Of a DNA stretch of 64,000 bases, positions 26,726 to 40,309 are shown piece by piece; the first letter of the stretch is position 1, and every line of letters begins with the position of its first letter. Both the position numbers and the translations under genes were made by a program. A model generated the notes under the pieces. That model was not told the DNA's origin, searched no databases, and saw only the letters and a list, made by a program, of their open reading frames with translations. Source of the DNA: Urechis unicinctus (lineage: Eukaryota; Annelida; Polychaeta; Xenopneusta; Urechidae); the NCBI GenBank assembly GCA_034190875.2, contig CM067343.1, forward strand, positions 63,362,751 through 63,426,750. Reading direction: 5' to 3'.

Positions 26726-29700
26726 GTGCTTAGCATCTTCTGAAGCCAACTATGTCTTATTGAAATATGTGTATATGTCCAAACCAGATGCAAGATGAGT
26801 GGAGATTCCGTCTGAGGCTTTTACGTAACTCAGCTTTGTGTATTCACGGGGTTATATAACTCTTTTTCTGACGTTTTCTCAAAGCAATTCAAGCTATGAA
26901 AACCAGAAACTATCTATGAAGTCTACAATATAACGCATTCGCAGTCGTATCTCATGATAAGTGACCCACTTAGAGTCTTAGATCAGTTATAGGATGCCCC
27001 ACAAATCCTAAAAAGGAGGTCTTGAGAATTATCTGTATGTCCTTCACATAGAAATATGCGTATATGGCCAAACTCTTTTTCTGATGATTCTTAAAGCAAT
27101 GCAAGCTATGAAAACAGTTAATAACGCAATCTGCCATTTCCTTCGCTAAAGCAGGTAATTTTTCTGCACTAAGCATCGGGTTAATATACCTTCTTGTTTC
27201 ATAAGTTTTATACATATCAACATAAACCTAGTTTAGTGTCATTAAGCTTGGGATCAATGGCAAGTTTTGCACTGCGTTTAGCTTATAAAAGTAGACAGCA
27301 TCGGCCATATGAGTAGGAAAAAAGCAACAAGCCATGTGATAAAGAGAGATACGCGTGGGTCCAATTCCCATATTAATGCTATCTTGGGCACCTTGTTCCA
27401 TCACTTAACTGTGTTAATAAACAATCTACCACGAATATCATATGTTTAACAATGAAGTAACCAATAAATTTTATGAAGAATATCAAGAAAGATTTATGGC
27501 AGTATTTGATATGCATCTACGTAACCATTGAATGCATACACGCTACATCGGCGAACCATGTATATTGACCCGTATGAGCCGAACGGGGAAAAATCAACTA
27601 CCATGAACAACATCACTTAACTGCACAGTATAACGGCAGATGCCCTGAATAGCCAGCTACATCTCTATTCCCATAATACTCATCATAATAATGACATAAT
27701 GCATTCCAATTAAGGGAAGTTTCAGCCAAATTTTATTATGTGACAGCCGCTCCAATGATAAAAATAATCAGCACTTACCCAAAAAGAAGATCAAATGGTA
27801 AACAATGAATATGTTTTAATTACAAATTAGGCAAAGAGTGGCTTAGCACAATCCATTTTCACTTAACCGAGCTACCAACTAACTTAACCATAAAATACAG
27901 CTTATTATTGCTTTGCTTTTATATTTTCTTGAGGTAGGATATTTTCCTGAGATTGCGTTACAAAAGAACTCACCAGAGTGGCAAAAAATGTCGATGGCCC
28001 GCCCATGACAATTTATAATTTTACAAATTGATTTTAATAAGGTCCGATAATGACCAACATGATCTTTTATTCTATTTGAGAATTACGGCTTATCTGCGAA
28101 CTGAGTTCACGACGAAGAACACGCTATATTTATACCATATCTTCTAAATGATTATGAACAACTATCATGTTCTCACATATTTCGCAACCATTGTTTTGGT
28201 CATCCTAATATGTGATACGACGTGCCTTGACCAACCCGCATTATTTCGAAAATCTCATTTGGTGGTACTCACTCAGTGGAAGTGGGTTGCCAAACTTTGT
28301 TTCAGCAATTATGGCTGTGCACAAACCATGACTGCAAGCTATATGAGTTTATATTTCGAATAATATATAATACAGCAAATCAATTAGTTCCAATAAAGCT
28401 TAAAATTACACAATATCATTGCGACAAAATGTTTGATAGGGCAACAAGTTTGTTTTTAGCCTTCATCAGTCAAGATGTATATTGCAAGCTTATATTTTTA
28501 TGCACAAAAGAGCTATTTAAATATAATTCATTGTTTTTTGTCCCAAGATGAAAACGTGTGTGTTGTTATTCGGTAAATTGTAAGTCTCATATACACTAGG
28601 TAAACAACACAGTCTGCCTCAATGGGTAGACAACAACCAACAGCGCGTGAATGTGTTACTCAAGCCACAAGAAGTCTCTCTAAAGCTTCACAAACAGTGG
28701 ACATGTATTTGTTGCTAAACAACCCTGAGAGACCGTTTGTTAATCTTTCACAATTTCAGCTAAGGCATCGCGATTGATGGAGGGGAATGAACACAATGAT
28801 GTGGCAATAAACTTCCTAAAACACATATAACGCCAGCCGACATCGTGAGAATGTGCATCGTTTGCTGTAATTACCTGTGTATTTGTTAGTCTAACGTGCT
28901 CCAGACTTGCATTGGCAATGTGACCCCCCTCCCCTGCTCCCCACCCAACGGTAAGTGCAGTCATTTGTCATCGTCTGATTTTCATTATGAAAGGGTTAAA
29001 AGATTTGATGCGTATTGCGTATGATGTACTAGGATTCGAGACATTGCCGCTTATTAGAATGTTTCTACGTGCTGAATCTCGCATCAGTCAGTGATTTGTA
29101 GGTTAGTGCTGTTATGGATATGGACACGTGAGCAGGACTGGTGTGATGAGGGGGCTTTATCAGCTCAAAGCAAATGTAATGTTACCAAATGTGCCTTGAA
29201 TGAGAATACAGGTAAACTGTTAATGGGTGTCATTTGTTTGTACAACACCGTAGTAGCTGGGGCATGGGAATTTGCCGGATTTTAACCCAGGTTACTGCTG
29301 GTAACAATTCAATTGCTTATAACGAGCAATAAACAACCGTGCTTAGTTTAAATCTTACCACCAAGGTACATATTTTCATGATCAAACCTCAGCGCAAGAG
29401 GCGCCACCAAACGTGTGTTCTGCCTACAATACAGTGTCGGTTTCTAAAGCAACAGAAGATAATGATCAATAGCGCTCAAAATCAAAACAATGGTGCGAAG
29501 ATTATTAATCATTGTAGTTTTCGTAGATAGCATGAAACAACAAATCATGTGTTCATGTGGGAACTTAGAAGGGAAATCGACAATTTGCCCCACACAGTGC
29601 GATAGTGTTAGAATCAATATGCATGCGGGAACAGCTCCTCGGCAGCATTTGCAGGTAAGTAGTATTCCGTTTATGCCAAAGCTGACAGATTCACTGCGAA

Positions 29701-32699
29701 ATAATATCTGATGAACAGAAGCCATTTATCTTGAAGCACGAGTTATGTTTGGCAATTGCAAATGCACATAATATTTTTCGTTCCCAGATAAAGACAAAAC
29801 TACAATATGGCATACCTGAATGTCTCGTTTGTCCACAGGTAATTATGCTTACTTATCAGTCAAATGTTGTGTGCTGAACAATATCGTTCTGTTTAAGGCA
29901 CGCAGCGAAGCTATGTGGCATTATTATTGTTTGTAAGCTAAGCCGCAGCAACCTTTGGATCTTATTTGAGGAGCTTTCATTTCCACATATGACTGACCTT
30001 CCTTGGATATATTGCTTCGTTTAGCAATGTTTAAATGTTTAATCTTTCCAGCAACGTTACATGATGTATATGTCTGGCAAAATACGGTCCATTCGAGCTT
30101 TGTTAGATACCGACACTAAAGTCGGAACAGACAGCTGTTGGGAACCCTGTTGCCTCGCTTAATGTGCAGACCTAAAAGCCTGGTAAGTGCAGTCACGCAC
30201 CGTTGTCTGGTTAACACCATTTCGCCAGAATTGTTGTAAAATGATTTCCTTTTAATTGTTACTAGGGTTCACAATTTATTAACACGTCTTCAAGAACGCT
30301 GCATGTGATTGTTTACTAAAGTGAGCGATTGCCATTATGGAGAATAATTCAGCTGTTGCGTGGGTTCCATTGCGTAGGAAAAATAGACCAAGTGCATATT
30401 TTTCACTAAACTACTTAAAAAGGCACTTTTAAGTATGTTGCGGTTGATCACTAGACCTCGGTGAAAAATACCTCTGATATAGACGTCCATATAGTGTTAA
30501 GGTTTTTGTGAGCTGATTTTCTAGTGGCACTTTTCGTCTTTCAGAGTCGGTGCATGTTAAACGATAATAAACCTAGTGGGATGACAATGGTTATGATTTC
30601 TGCACAGATTAGTTACTTTGGCATTCATTTAGCATTCATCTAAAAAATCTTTGACAGCCATGTTGAAAGATAATACACCTGGTTGGATGACAATTAATAT
30701 GATTGCGACAGGGATAATCACTTTGGCCAAGAAGCAAATATTCATATATTTTGTATAAGTAAAACCCACGCGGCAATTGTCAGGGACACTGCAGTAAACA
30801 AATATACGGAACAATGATTAGTTTGTTAGTATTGGTAAAAGTGATCTTCTTTGTGCTTAAATATTGACGGAAGCGTTTGGGTGATTGACGAATATGGTGG
30901 GTATATTGCTGTGTATGAGCCAATAACCAAATGATTCGTAGCGGTTATTGAATCAGAACAGAATATATGAATATCCACAGAAAAAAACTATGCTAGGTCG
31001 TATCAGATGAAAGCAGAGGTACGTGCAAATTGTACACATGGCAAATCTCTACTTATGAGGTACAGCCGGAAATGTGGTAAAAACATATAAGGGATGTTAT
31101 TGCACAAAGGCACTGATAAACCTGTCGTTTATCCACTGACTTAATGCAATTGCTCTGTGATATTTTTCACCATCTAAATCCAATGACACGGACATGTAGT
31201 AAAAGGTACGCACAACAGGCCTCAGTAGATATCTTTATGCACCAATCAGCGCATTCTTGCTATCGTATCCCTTGATTGAAGTTGCAACCTTATACCGTAA
31301 TAATGTACTCCCTTGACCCATGCAAAATAACAGTAAGCACATGTTTAGATTGAAATCGTTATATGATCATGTACGAAAATATCGAGTTAACAGAAGATTC
31401 TATCAGTTGTTTGGTTTATTGATCGTTAATGTTTATTTAGCTGGTCTATGATACAGCAAACCAGACGGCGAAGTATGTGGCCCAAAAGCAATCATTGTAG
31501 CGACTGTCTTAAACCTAGCACCAAGAATATCAGGCGAAGATACTACGCTAGGCGCAACTACAATATCACCCTATTTCCTCAGCTTCGAAACAAAGCTTTT
31601 CATACATTCATTGTTTCATTCGGTGAAGCAGGAAATGACTGCTTGTATAACAGAAACGGCGCTCCGGAGGGGTTGTTATTTGGCTATGTTTTTCTAGAAC
31701 GCTTTTCTTTTCCAACAAGCTCTAACAGTGAACGATGGTATTTATCAATCGAATGATGGAACGATGTGTTTTCTGCATGCTCAGTAATTTGGTCGCGGTT
31801 TTTGGTAATTTTCATTCATTTATCTACAATAAGGCAAGCATCGACCATTGTATGGTATATATCATTCCAATCACTCATTTAATTTGCTACGAAGTGAACT
31901 ACTTGTAGTTATATTATATCATCCATATCCTGACGGATATGAAAAGCCTTATTTGCATCATCGTTTTACTAAACGGTATGCACCCTATGAATTAGCAAAG
32001 TACGTTATCAAATCATTGTCTCCTGATAACTTGATTTAATCATGCCGAACAATATCAGGTTCTCCAAAATATTGATTATACTATCATATATAAATGCTTT
32101 AAAACTTCCAGCGGAATAATATGTTGCAATCAACTGACGTCTTGTTAGAATATCAACCAAATGGGCTTATCACATATAGGGGGAAAAGGACAGTATCCTA
32201 TATCAATACAAGATATTGACTATGCTTATCGTCCATATATCGCTGCAATATGATGTGATGCGATCGCAACCAGACCATTAATGAATCCATTTCAATGGAG
32301 CCATTTGATTTACGGCTGTACAATGCTAATCAGAGTGTAAAAAGATAACAAAATTCGATCTGCCTATATTCGGAATCCTTGCACAGATGCTCACAAAATA
32401 CAGTGCATATATTATCTAGGAATATAGGCCAGCAAAATTTACTAGTAAACGAGGACGCAATAGCATCCGCTGCTACTATAGTGATGCACGTTTACGAGCA
32501 ATTGTTCTTATATTGGGCGCGTCATCATATACAAAATGTAACACCGACCATTAAGACGACATCTGGCCCAGATACGGTTGTGCATAACGTAAATTTAATG
32601 CTAATACATTAACAGTATAATATGCTATTTCTATTGTAGACGTATGATATGTAAGAGTCTTTAAACAACGATGCCATCATACTGGGTTTATATTCCCTT

Positions 32700-33075
32700 T
32701 AACACCATCCACCCCGACATTTCTCTATTGAGACCCGTTGATACACGCATTGCTCTCGTCAGACACTGCTATGATTTACACCGGGCATCTGATTGAGAAT
32801 AGCACTGCCTATTAATACCTACAAGTTCATTGTCAAAACCATCACATGTATCATATTCCCGTTGATCTACCTCTTGTACCTGACAACCTCGGTGTCCTCG
32901 GATAGTTAAGGTGAGTACCTATTCGCAATCACAACATTTTTTTGTCCCGCGTACCCCTCGTCCTGGATATGGATTAGCTCATATGCACCATATGTTAACA
33001 TACCGTGTTAACATACCGATAATATGAAGAACCTGGCATTTGGATGAGGTCCTTTTGATGCTACTATGATGCAGT
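32700..33075 (+). repeat. Highly conserved D/C block, D copy
   Basis: About 375 bases match 59,219-59,595 at roughly 90-95% by eye with few indels. This is clearly higher than the similarity elsewhere between D and C. Shared words include TGCTCTCGTCAGACACTGCTAT-like text, TAATACCTACAAGTT, AAAACCATCACATGTATCAT, ATATGTTAACATACCGTGTT and TGATGCTACTATGATGCAGTT. There is no long open frame. The internal TGTTAACATACCGTGTTAACATACCG is itself a short direct repeat. Confidence 0.9.
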
Positions 33076-33189
33076 TACGCATTTCACATTTAACAGTTGG
33101 AAGATGTGACTGTCAGATATAAGGATGTGGCAGCCGGCATCGGACATATTGATGGACCAGCCGTTGTCGAAGCTTTTATAATACAGTGT

Positions 33190-33810
33190 GGTCATAAAGC
33201 AAATGTAACATTGGGCCTCCCAGATGGAGCTTAACGAGAACAGCGCTTCCTCTGACATAAAGCGAATGAAACATTGGGCCTCCCAGATGGAGCTTAACGA
33301 GAACAGCGCTTCCTCTGACATATAGCGAATGTAACATTGGGCCTCCCAGATGGAGCTTAACGAGAACAGCGCTTCCTCTGACATAAAGCGAATGAAACAT
33401 TGGGCCTCCCAGATGGAGCTTAACGAGAACAGCGCTTCCTCTGACATATAGCGAATGTAACATTGGGCCTCCCAGATGGAGCTTAACGAGAACAGCGCTT
33501 CCTCTGACAGAAGGTGAATTAAATATTTGGCCTCCCGGATGGAGCTTAACGAGGACAGCGCTTCCTCTGAGATATGGTGAATAAAATATTTGGCCTCCCA
33601 GATGGAGCTTAACGAGGACAGCGCTTCCTCTGACATATGGTGAATAAAATATTTGGCTTCCCTGATGGAGCTTAACGAGGACAGCGCTTCCTCTGACATA
33701 TGGTGAATGATACATTTGGCCTCCCGGATGGAGCTTAGCGAGGTCAGCACTTCCTCTGACATATGGTGAATGAAACATTTGACCTCCCGTATGGAGCTTG
33801 GCAAGTACAG
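33190..33810 (-). repeat. 63-bp minisatellite, nearly ten units
   Basis: Tandem 63-base units, with the core GCCTCCCAGATGGAGCTTAA followed by CGAGAACAGCGCTTCCTCTG. From 33,190 to about 33,500 neighbouring units alternate between AAAGCGAATGAAAC and ATAGCGAATGTAAC, so this end has a 126-bp higher-order period. Because 63 is a multiple of three, two minus-strand frames stay open (246 and 200 codons, 33,064-33,804 and 33,176-33,778). The longer one would be a 21-residue repeat with the motif MSEEALFSLSSIWEAQ. I see no evidence that it is expressed. A single relic unit sits at 60,085-60,143 in C. Confidence 0.95.
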
Positions 33811-36800
33811 TTCAATATAGTGTACAGAAAGTTCACTTCATACATACGAAAAAAACCGACGATGACCATAGTTTGATATTTATCAACGCAACAGCAAAGA
33901 TGTATTGCTACCATATCAATCCATTTGCGAGCGCTCTGTTGTTGATGTCAGGGATCAGAGAAAATTGAATGATCAACGTGAGGTTTAAGTCAGTTTGATA
34001 CAGATAGATGGATATCGTGTGATAGCTTGTAGTAAGTGATACAAGGATAACGAATATTGGTCATTAGCTTTTCTGTCCTCATCGCCAGTCGAACCACATT
34101 TGAAGACGAAATGCGGAATGTTGTTGCGCCTAACCATGATGCATTCATGTTCCATGATTGCCTTACCATAATATACACCCGATAGTGGAGATTATTCATG
34201 ATGCGCTGATGTCGAATTTATAGTATTCCAGCAAATGTGACTGAATTGGTCAATCAAATATCAAAGAGATACAGCCTATGAAACTTCACATATTGCATGC
34301 CATAACAGATAAACAGCACGTACTAGATTTGTAGAAATTGTCGCTGTAGTTTGTGAGGAAAAGGTAATATTCTGACGGCTGATTTAAATTCACTGATTCC
34401 GGGATGATAACAGGAAGATAGCAGATTTATGTATTTGCAAATATGGGTGATTGGATGATTTGCATCTATGTATGTGGATGGGTGGGTATGCAGGTGGGTG
34501 TTTGCATGTCTGTGCATGTGTTTTGGTGTGTAAATGTTAACATTGGTCAATCAACGCGGCCGTGTCACAAGATTCTATGAACGTTCCAAATATCAACTTG
34601 ATTTCACTTTATTTTCCCGCATATGATTAAGTATGCTGTGTTTGATCACTAGTTTCCGGTGAAAATTGACTGTTATGATGTCTGAGGTAAACGTCCATAG
34701 AATATTGTGGTTTTTGAAATACGATATTCTGGTGGCACTGCTCGTTTATGACAGACAGTGCATTGATATTCATATAGATATCTTCGATGGTGATATAAGA
34801 GGAAAATGTACCTGGTGTTAGGATGACATTGAATATTATTTCGAAATATCAACACAGAATAATCACTTTGGACCAGAAGCAAATTCTCATATATGAACAA
34901 ATATAAGGAACAATGATTATTTTGTAAGAAAAGGCAGCTTTGTCATCTGCTATGTGTTTGAATATTGCCACAAGCGCTTGGGTTATTGCAGAATATGTTG
35001 AGTATATTACTGTATATGAGGAAATAACCAACTCATGCGTAGTGGTTATTGAATCAGAACAGAATATATGAATATCTACAGAAAACTCAAAGCCGGGCCG
35101 TATCAGATGAAAGCTGAAATACGCGCATAAGGTACAAGCGGAACGGTGATAGAGACATAAAATGGCTGAAATTGCATAAAGGAAATGAAAAAACTGTCAA
35201 CGATCCACTGATCATATGTAACGGCTTTACGATATTTTCCACCATCTATATCTAAAATCACGGACATGTTGTAAACGTGAAGCACTGTAGGCTTCAGTAG
35301 TTATCTTTGCGCACCAATCATCTCAATATCGCCAACATTCATATTGAATGGAGTTGCAACCTTACACCGTATCAATGTGCTCCATTGCAAACTGCATTAT
35401 AGCTGTTAGTACAGATTTTAACCGTTATTTGATCATCTGTTGAAAGATCGAGTTTACAGAAGATGCACATCAGCAGATTGTGTTTTTGGACCGTTTTGAA
35501 AATGACCTGGTGGCTGTTCTGACGGAAACAATGGATAAACAGACTGACACGCTAATTTTCACAACTATACGAGAGATAAAATATATTACTTGTGGTTGAG
35601 TTTCGATATTATCAGGATCCATCAAAGATATTGCATGCTGTCCTAACCCCTAAATCCCGCCCGAAACTCCGTCAGACATTCCTGTGACACCTTTATATAT
35701 TTTTAACAACCCTGCCTCATCATCCTTTTGCAGACGTCAATTCAAGTAAGATAATTCATTTTTATTCGTTAACTTATCTAAACTCAATTAAGATCCCGAA
35801 AATAAAACCATGTCTGCATCCTGCTGATATCACTGGATTTCTGATTCGATTCTTGCTTCACTTGTTACACTGCACTGATGGAGAGCACAGCCTCCAACGC
35901 GATTGAAACTTACTCCTATGATGTTGCCTGTGTGTAGGTATGTTCAAATAGGCATACTGTTCACATCCCTTGCTTGCCATATTAATGTCGCTATGCAACC
36001 TGTGAGCAGGTGATGAATTGAGTCGACAAAATTTACACAAGGTTATACGTACACAACGACGACAATGAGGCATAACATTCGGACAAGAACTAAACCGATT
36101 TAACTGACACTGTCGAATACAGACAAGCATATACAGCGTTAGCGCTGTCAACATCGTTATGCAGCAGCTTTTACCGCACTACATACACATGGTTGCATAT
36201 TGCACAAGTAACAAATTGGCTTCAAAAGACAATGAAAGGTTAATACTCCAGTAGAAGTGTTCTCCATGAGTTCGTAATTAATAAGCAGAGCATATTTCCT
36301 TCGCAACTGTATTACACGATTTCTGTACAGCTTAAGATGTACATTACAGCCTGAAGGAATCAGTGCAGCTGAAACCGCTCATGTGGCCTCACTTGAGCAT
36401 TTCTTCGATGACGTGATTACACGCATAGCAACACTGATACCATTGCCTTTTGATCCAGATCGTGACACTAAGAAGATAAGTTTAACGTCTAGTAGCTTTA
36501 TGTCACACAGTTGTCACACGGGGGATTTGTGTAGTGAGCGTAATGAATTCGACTGTTGTGAACGTTGTCATTGAGAGATATAATTGGTGACAGCAATTAT
36601 GCTCCCAATTGTACGTGCGAGTTTCCGTTTTGATGTTGCTGCTCTCTGTCAGTAGCTGCGTCATATGCGATGAATAGAGTGCACGCATATTGTACAAGTT
36701 TCCACCAACATCTTGGTCCTTCAGTAACTCGATTAGGGACGTTTTTGTAGCTCTCCAAAAACAATCATCACCGCTTACGAAGTGCATGTATCAGCCCGAT

Positions 36801-39445
36801 CTGACCAGCGTTAGGGGCCATCTCTATCCTCAATTGCAGATGCATTTTGTAAGTAATAAACCACTTACTGCTGTTTAGCGATGATTAAAACAGCTGATTA
36901 ACAGTACCATTCAACACACATCGGATTGTGTTGACTGAGTCACAATGATAATTTCCATCAACCTCGTGTTCGCAATATGCAATGTATATGAACGGGCACA
37001 ATTACAACTCATATAACGAAGATACTTCATAACCAACCCAATTAAACATACACGTGCTCCGCATCTATTAATTATCTGGCAAGGTCAAACTGAAGGTACC
37101 TGCAGTAAAAATATTATGAGCATATTGCATTCTGCTTTATCATTCTAGCAAGTTTACTTCACCGCGTTGTGCTGCAGACGCTTTGGTTTGATGTATTAAT
37201 CTTACGCAATGCACATTGAAGGCTGTCTTCATTCAAGGTTTTTGAGGAAAGACACAAATGATCTTTACAGAGGCACTCTCTGCAAGTTCATTCTTTGATT
37301 CAAACATGAATATCAGCACTTGCTTAAGTTATCAATTTACATTTGCATGTGAACACTACATGGCTTTGAAAGTTGCTTACAGTGTTAGTTATGATTCATA
37401 CTGCTAGCCATGAGATGCTATCATCTCATACCATCTGGACATGTTGTCATGTGCAAAAACTGACCAGAGGTTCTGGATACGTTTATAATGAAATGTCAGC
37501 CACCTCATCAACCACACCTGATGTTTCCATGATTTGCCTGATATGCAAACACGCCAATCCTCTATCCTTACTCATCCCAAGCATTATAAGATGAGTCAAC
37601 GGGCGTAATGATAGGCAAATGCAGTTGCTTGAGTCAACTGAACTATCAATTTGAATGACGTAAATTTAACGCAGTAAGGCTGTGGTATGCATATCCGTTA
37701 TAGCTGTGTGTGGAATATTGTTATTAGGAATATCGAGGGGTAACAGAACAATATTAGATTTTATCTGTGAATTCAAAATGCCACATCGTTATTTTACAAC
37801 AGTGTTCCCTTTTGAATTGGCTGAACGATGCTAGAAAGCCAATATGCATATGCTAAAATATCATCTATTGAAATCATGTAGCAGAGTGCCGCGCTCATAA
37901 GTAATTTTTGCTTTGTCCCGAATAAGCGAAGCATATTACTTTGGCGATGTCTGCCAGTGAGAGAATGATGCACTTAAGTCATCCAGAAATCAAGCCCGAT
38001 GAAGACTTAATATCATCATAGAAGATCATGTTGTGTGAGTACTGACTACTTGCGTCGAGCAAGGATTGCATTCAGACTAAATCATTCAACGTAATGTCAT
38101 TGTCTACTGATTTAATCATGCCGAGCCACATAAGGCTCTCCAAACAATAATAACACAGTCATATGTAAATGCTTTAAAACTACCAGCGGAGTAATTTGCT
38201 ATCCACTGACATGCGTCTTGTAAGACTATCAGCCAAATGGGCTTATCACCTAAAGAGAGAAATAGACAATACCAAATATCAATCTTTTTCTTTTGTCTTA
38301 ACCCACCGCTGCAATATGATGTGATACGATCGCAACTAGACTATTAATGCATCAGTTTAAAATGTGCAATTTGATGTACGGCTTTAAAATGCTAATCAAT
38401 GTTAAATAAGACCAAGGTTCGATCTCCCTACATTCTTAATCCTTACGCAGCTGCTTACATCAGCAGGCATGTCAGCATTTTACCATTCCTCCGCCATATA
38501 TCAATTACCTATTCAGTTTACACCGGAAAGGCACACAGACCACGAAGAACGTAACAAACTGCCACAATAGCTTGTGAGCCATGAAAAGTTGACCCTTCGA
38601 ACGTGTGTGTTCTTTATGGTAGTTAACATATAAATATAATTACGGATTACCACGCAAATAATTAACCCATTGCAAAATGCCATATCACATAATGAGCAGC
38701 TGATGGATATCATTAACAGGGCAAGAGACGATGCGTATAATAATTCACAATCGATTTTACTCACGTTAATGTCGGGTGATTACAATACTGGATGATGTTA
38801 GAAAAACGTACATTGTGTCATGATTTGTCTATGCCTAGCCTATGCAGTTCATCCGCCCCGGTACCTATCTACCACAATTTCCAACGAAAGTTCTAGTCAT
38901 AAAGAAATAATTGCATTCACAAAATACAGTGCGTATATTATCTTGAAATATAAGCCAGCATGATTTTCTCGTTATCGAGGACGCAATAGCACCTGCTGCT
39001 ACTATATTGATGAACGTTTACGAGTATATGTGCTGATATCGGGCATGTCATAATGTAGAAAATGTTACACCGACCATTAAGACGAAATGTAACCCAGTTA
39101 GTGCTGTGTGTAGCATGAATGTAATGCGAAAAGATTAAACATTTAACATCCTATTTCTATTGTAGATGATATGAAAGAGGCTTTACAAAATGCCAATCAC
39201 ACTGAGTGTAAATTCCCTTTCACCCCAGCATTATTTGCATGTAGTCACTATTGGAAGCGATACCTTTCCAGCCATCCTACCACGCGGCATGGAGCCACGA
39301 ACCATTTATTGGTCGCGTTATGTGTGCAACTGTGGAAATTTGCTATAATGCGTTTAGTATATTGCCATTTAAATATAATGTGTGCAGAACATGTTGTACA
39401 ATATTCTCCGACAGTAATCTAGAGCATCTAGTATGGTGTATAGTT

Positions 39446-39528
39446 ATTTGTATCTACTGACAATGCCATTTGTATCTACTGAACAATGCCATTTGTATCT
39501 ACTGAACAATGCCATTTGTATCTATGTG
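39446..39528 (+). repeat. 23-bp tandem repeat in copy A
   Basis: The unit ATTTGTATCTACTGAACAATGCC is present about three and a half times; the first unit lacks one A. In copy B (48,255-48,324) the array starts at a different phase, so the two copies differ here by a small deletion. Confidence 0.9.
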
Positions 39529-40309
39529 ATGTGCTTGCTATGTGATAGATGGCAAACTATCGGATGAGCATTAGGATGCAATGTCTGCGTACAATACCGA
39601 ATTGTGTGGTTCCGTTAGCAAATACCGTGGGTGTTATTGGAATAGCCCATGGAGCGATGTTGCAGCAACATTTCATAGGTAGTGTTACGTGTTAAACGCC
39701 AATGAAGACGGCGTAACCAAGGGTTCTGGTTAAAGTCTACTAGTTTATGGTCGTCTGTTCTATACTACATTTTGTCTCCGCAATCTGTTAAAAATTATTT
39801 TTACATTGAATGTGCAAATGGTTGTGCTGAATCCTGTCTTACGACATATATTTCAGGAGATTCTGATGCATTTTTGCATTATTTATCCGGGACTATAGCA
39901 CCTGTATCGGTTGATAAGCATTTATTTATTTCGCGATTTCAAGTTTATTAAATGTGCCTGAGTACTCATATCAATTTGCAAATGTTAACATGGACATGTT
40001 GGACCGGTGTATTTTTTTGGTATAATGTCCATGGAAATCCCATGTGCCAATGCAATTAAATGCAACATTTGACAGAAGTAACATGATGGTCGAGAATGGT
40101 GGTCAGCATCCAATTTAGTAGCAACGTACGTGATGATAAGTAGGTACACTTTATATTTTATTAGCCAGTTACAAATCTTTGCATGAACCACTCGGGCATG
40201 AGACAACGAGAAGCATTCCAAATTGCCATTTGTCAGAGAACTTATCGAAACATTTCCCGAGTGTAGGCAAATCTTTAAGCTGGTGTGAGAAAGCTCGAGG
40301 TTATTGCAT

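Larger units (their letters stand above)
26400..34180 (+). repeat. Array unit D (ancient; closest relative of C)
   Basis: D and C align through almost their full lengths. Exact shared words are AGCTTGGGATCAATGGCA (27,245 and 51,446), AACGCCAGCCGACATCG (28,829 and 52,228) and GATCGTTAATGTTTATTTA (31,421 and 53,397). The stretch 28,580-28,870 matches 52,000-52,280 in detail. 30,420-31,200 matches 52,480-53,180 and also A and B. 32,040-32,130 and 32,390-32,560 match 38,100-38,190 and 38,925-39,080 in A. D lacks the roughly 3 kb that C holds at 54.0-57.2 kb. Frames in the aligned blocks are interrupted by stops and frameshifts. The part at 27.7-28.5 kb has no partner and no recognisable gene. Confidence 0.75.

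Noticed and set aside
33064-33804. 246-codon minus-strand frame as a protein-coding gene
   Set aside because: The frame exists because a 63-bp unit without stops is repeated; a second frame is also open, and no start context, splice site or domain supports it. Kept only as a repeat with a speculative note.
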